From assembly GCA_014729495.1 (NCBI GenBank), contig WJJV01000067.1:1-14547 (forward strand): a stretch of 14,547 nucleotides of DNA. Reading direction: 5' to 3'. Position numbers and translations under genes: made by a program. The stretch's first letter is position 1; every line of letters begins with the position of its first letter. The DNA is from Candidatus Woesearchaeota archaeon. Its GTDB lineage: Archaea > Nanobdellota > Nanobdellia > Woesearchaeales > UBA12501. A model generated the notes under the pieces. The model was not told the DNA's origin and did no database searches. It saw only the letters and a program-made list of their open reading frames with translations. Positions 13,696 through 14,547 of this stretch are shown piece after piece.

Positions 13696-14157
13696 ATGGA
13701 GAAGGATGATGCAATAATAATATCTCACCTGAGGGACAATGCAAGAAAGAACCTTACATCAATAAGCAAGGCAACAGGCATACCTATATCAACGATATTT
13801 GACAGGATCAAGAGATATGATGGAAGTTATATAAAGCGCCATACAGCCCTTCTGGATTTCTCAAAGCTCGGTTATGACATGAGGGTCAATATAGTGCTTA
13901 AGGTGCCTAAAGAGAACAGAGAAGCTCTGCAGGAGTTCCTTGTTAAGACAGAGCATATCAATTCAATGTTCAGGATAAACAATGGCTATGATTTCCTTGT
14001 TGATGCTCTTTTCAGGAACATGAAAGAGGTCAATGATCTCATGGAAGAGCTGGAGCAGTTCAAGGTAAAGAAGGAATGTTATTATGTGCTTGAGGATATA
14101 AAAAGAGAGGCTTTTATGAGCGATCCAATGCTTGTAAAGGCATTTTATTACCCCTAG
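13696..14157 (+). CDS. Lrp/AsnC-family transcriptional regulator
   Basis: 153 residues, the usual size. Residues 3-60 form the winged/HTH AsnC domain (IISHLRDNARKNLTSISKATGIPISTIFDRIKRY: the recognition helix is around 30-42). Residues 62-140 form the RAM ligand-binding/oligomer domain (beta-alpha-beta-beta-alpha-beta: MRVNIVLKV, GYDFLVDALF, ECYYVLE). Members respond to amino acids and often repress their own gene. AGGAGG with a 6-nt gap fixes the start. The palindromes at 13593-13620 are candidate binding sites that could also control the divergent PhoU/AbrB gene. The effector is not predictable from sequence. The gene lies just before a structured non-coding region, which begins at the stop codon. 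Confidence 0.88.
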   Translation: MEKDDAIIISHLRDNARKNLTSISKATGIPISTIFDRIKRYDGSYIKRHTALLDFSKLGYDMRVNIVLKVPKENREALQEFLVKTEHINSMFRINNGYDFLVDALFRNMKEVNDLMEELEQFKVKKECYYVLEDIKREAFMSDPMLVKAFYYP

Positions 14158-14318
14158 CCTCTCTGATAAGCGCAAAGAACCCTAGACGAGAGGTGGCTAT
14201 TGCTTTTAGTTTGTTTTCTTGCAAATTTTTCTTAGCCTCGCCGGTAAGATGTTGCTATCCTGATATCGGCGAGGTGGCACTGAATCCTGGCTTCAGCACA
14301 GCAGCAATGACTTCCAAA

Positions 14319-14342
14319 GGCAGCAACACGGATGAATACTGA
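14319..14342 (+). repeat. 24-nt imperfect direct repeat, copy 1
   Basis: Begins GGCAGCAACA and ends GAATACTGA; matches 14417-14440 at 22 of 24 positions (offset 98). Both copies are preceded by TTCCA and followed by a hairpin whose 5' side contains CCRGTTACG. Confidence 0.85.
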
Positions 14343-14416
14343 CAGCCGGTTACGCTCAGCTGGCGCGCAATAGCAAGGCCCATTAAACTTTGTTTAATGG
14401 ACCGAATAGTTTTCCA

Positions 14417-14440
14417 GGCAGCAACAAGGACGAATACTGA
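14417..14440 (+). repeat. 24-nt imperfect direct repeat, copy 2
   Basis: Second copy. Its GCAGCAACAA (14418-14427) is exactly complementary to TTGTTGCTGC at the right edge (14538-14547), and GGAC (14428-14431) to GTCC (14530-14533), forming a 14-bp interrupted stem that closes a domain of about 130 nt. Confidence 0.85.
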
Positions 14441-14547
14441 GTGTAGAGGGAAAACCAGTTACGTAAGTTCTGGTTTTCCTTTTACGAATAAGGCAAGTCC
14501 GAGCAGAGCGAGGGCTTGACTGTGTATGAGTCCATTGTTGTTGCTGC

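Larger units (their letters stand above)
14158..14547 (+). ncRNA. Structured non-coding region, candidate RNA gene(s) of unknown family
   Basis: No plausible protein gene is present in this 390-nt stretch; it is packed with potential stems. Examples: CCTCTC/GAGAGG (14158-14163/14188-14193); CCTCGCCG/CGGCGAGG (14236-14243/14267-14274), both followed by TGGC; CTGAA/TTCAG (14280-14296); GCCGGTT/AGCTGGC (14345-14364); CCATTAAAC/GTTTAATGG (14380-14400); GGAAAACCAG/CTGGTTTTCC (14449-14479); CAAGTCC/GGGCTTG (14494-14518). GCTATTGC (14196-14203) can pair with GCAATAGC (14367-14374). The element appears to continue beyond the right edge. The plus strand is assumed. It does not match the tRNA, 5S, 16S or SRP RNA landmarks I know; an H/ACA-type guide cluster, a divergent RNase P RNA or a mobile-element RNA remain possible. 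Any promoter is unclear; ATTTTATTA (14142-14150) inside the Lrp gene is a weak candidate. Confidence 0.5.

Noticed and set aside
14319..14440. CRISPR array
   Set aside because: Only two imperfect copies 98 nt apart, with structured sequence between them and no further units.
14418..14547. RNase P RNA 5' region (GGCAAGTCCG resembles the conserved GGAAAGTCC)
   Set aside because: One conserved base differs, the segment is better explained as a local hairpin (CAAGTCC/GGGCTTG), and the closing stem geometry does not fit P1-P4. Not excluded without a covariance-model search.
14158..14547. tRNA, SRP RNA, 5S or 16S rRNA
   Set aside because: No GGTTCRA-type T-loop, no SRP helix 8 motif and no archaeal rRNA start sequence seen.

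Overview
The window reads as archaeal, and most like a DPANN-type genome (Woesearchaeota/Pacearchaeota-like; inferred from gene style, not proven). Supporting signs are ribosomal protein eS6, a PhoU protein with an AbrB-type DNA-binding head, an Lrp/AsnC regulator, TATA boxes about 25-29 nt before starts (several suggesting leaderless mRNAs), GGAGG/GGTGAT ribosome binding sites, very tight gene packing, and surface proteins combining MopE-type metal-binding repeats, a Cys/Trp TSP-like module and a C-terminal membrane anchor.

Layout. Positions 1-207 hold the 3' end of a PQ-loop/SemiSWEET-like membrane protein. Next comes eS6 (330-1040) with a long Glu/Lys-rich tail, converging on an acetylglutamate-kinase-like gene (1996-1043, minus). 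A minus-strand operon (3385-2039) encodes a NYN-domain ribonuclease-like protein, a thioredoxin and a flavodoxin-like protein. Positions 3608-6803 carry a two-gene plus-strand unit for a secreted and a membrane-anchored metal-binding surface protein, converging on a thioredoxin reductase (7724-6804, minus).

The most unusual part is 7856-12633. A 49-residue ribbon-helix-helix (RHH) protein, two large proteins made of about 25-residue helical repeats fused to a eukaryotic-like kinase domain, and a HAD-family phosphatase overlap one another (11 nt, then ATGA, then ATGA) behind one promoter with a palindromic operator candidate. The two kinases share a perfectly identical 117-bp tract at their 3' ends although the rest has diverged, which points to recent gene conversion. 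The layout (small DNA-binding protein, kinases, phosphatase, all translationally coupled) suggests a self-contained phospho-signalling, toxin-antitoxin-like or defence module. I do not recognise it as a named system.

After a convergent 4-nt overlap comes the PhoU/AbrB-type regulator (13538-12630, minus), divergent from an Lrp/AsnC regulator (13696-14157). The last 390 bases have no plausible gene. They are full of hairpins, a near-identical direct repeat and a long closing stem, so they look like a structured RNA locus of unknown family that continues past the window edge.
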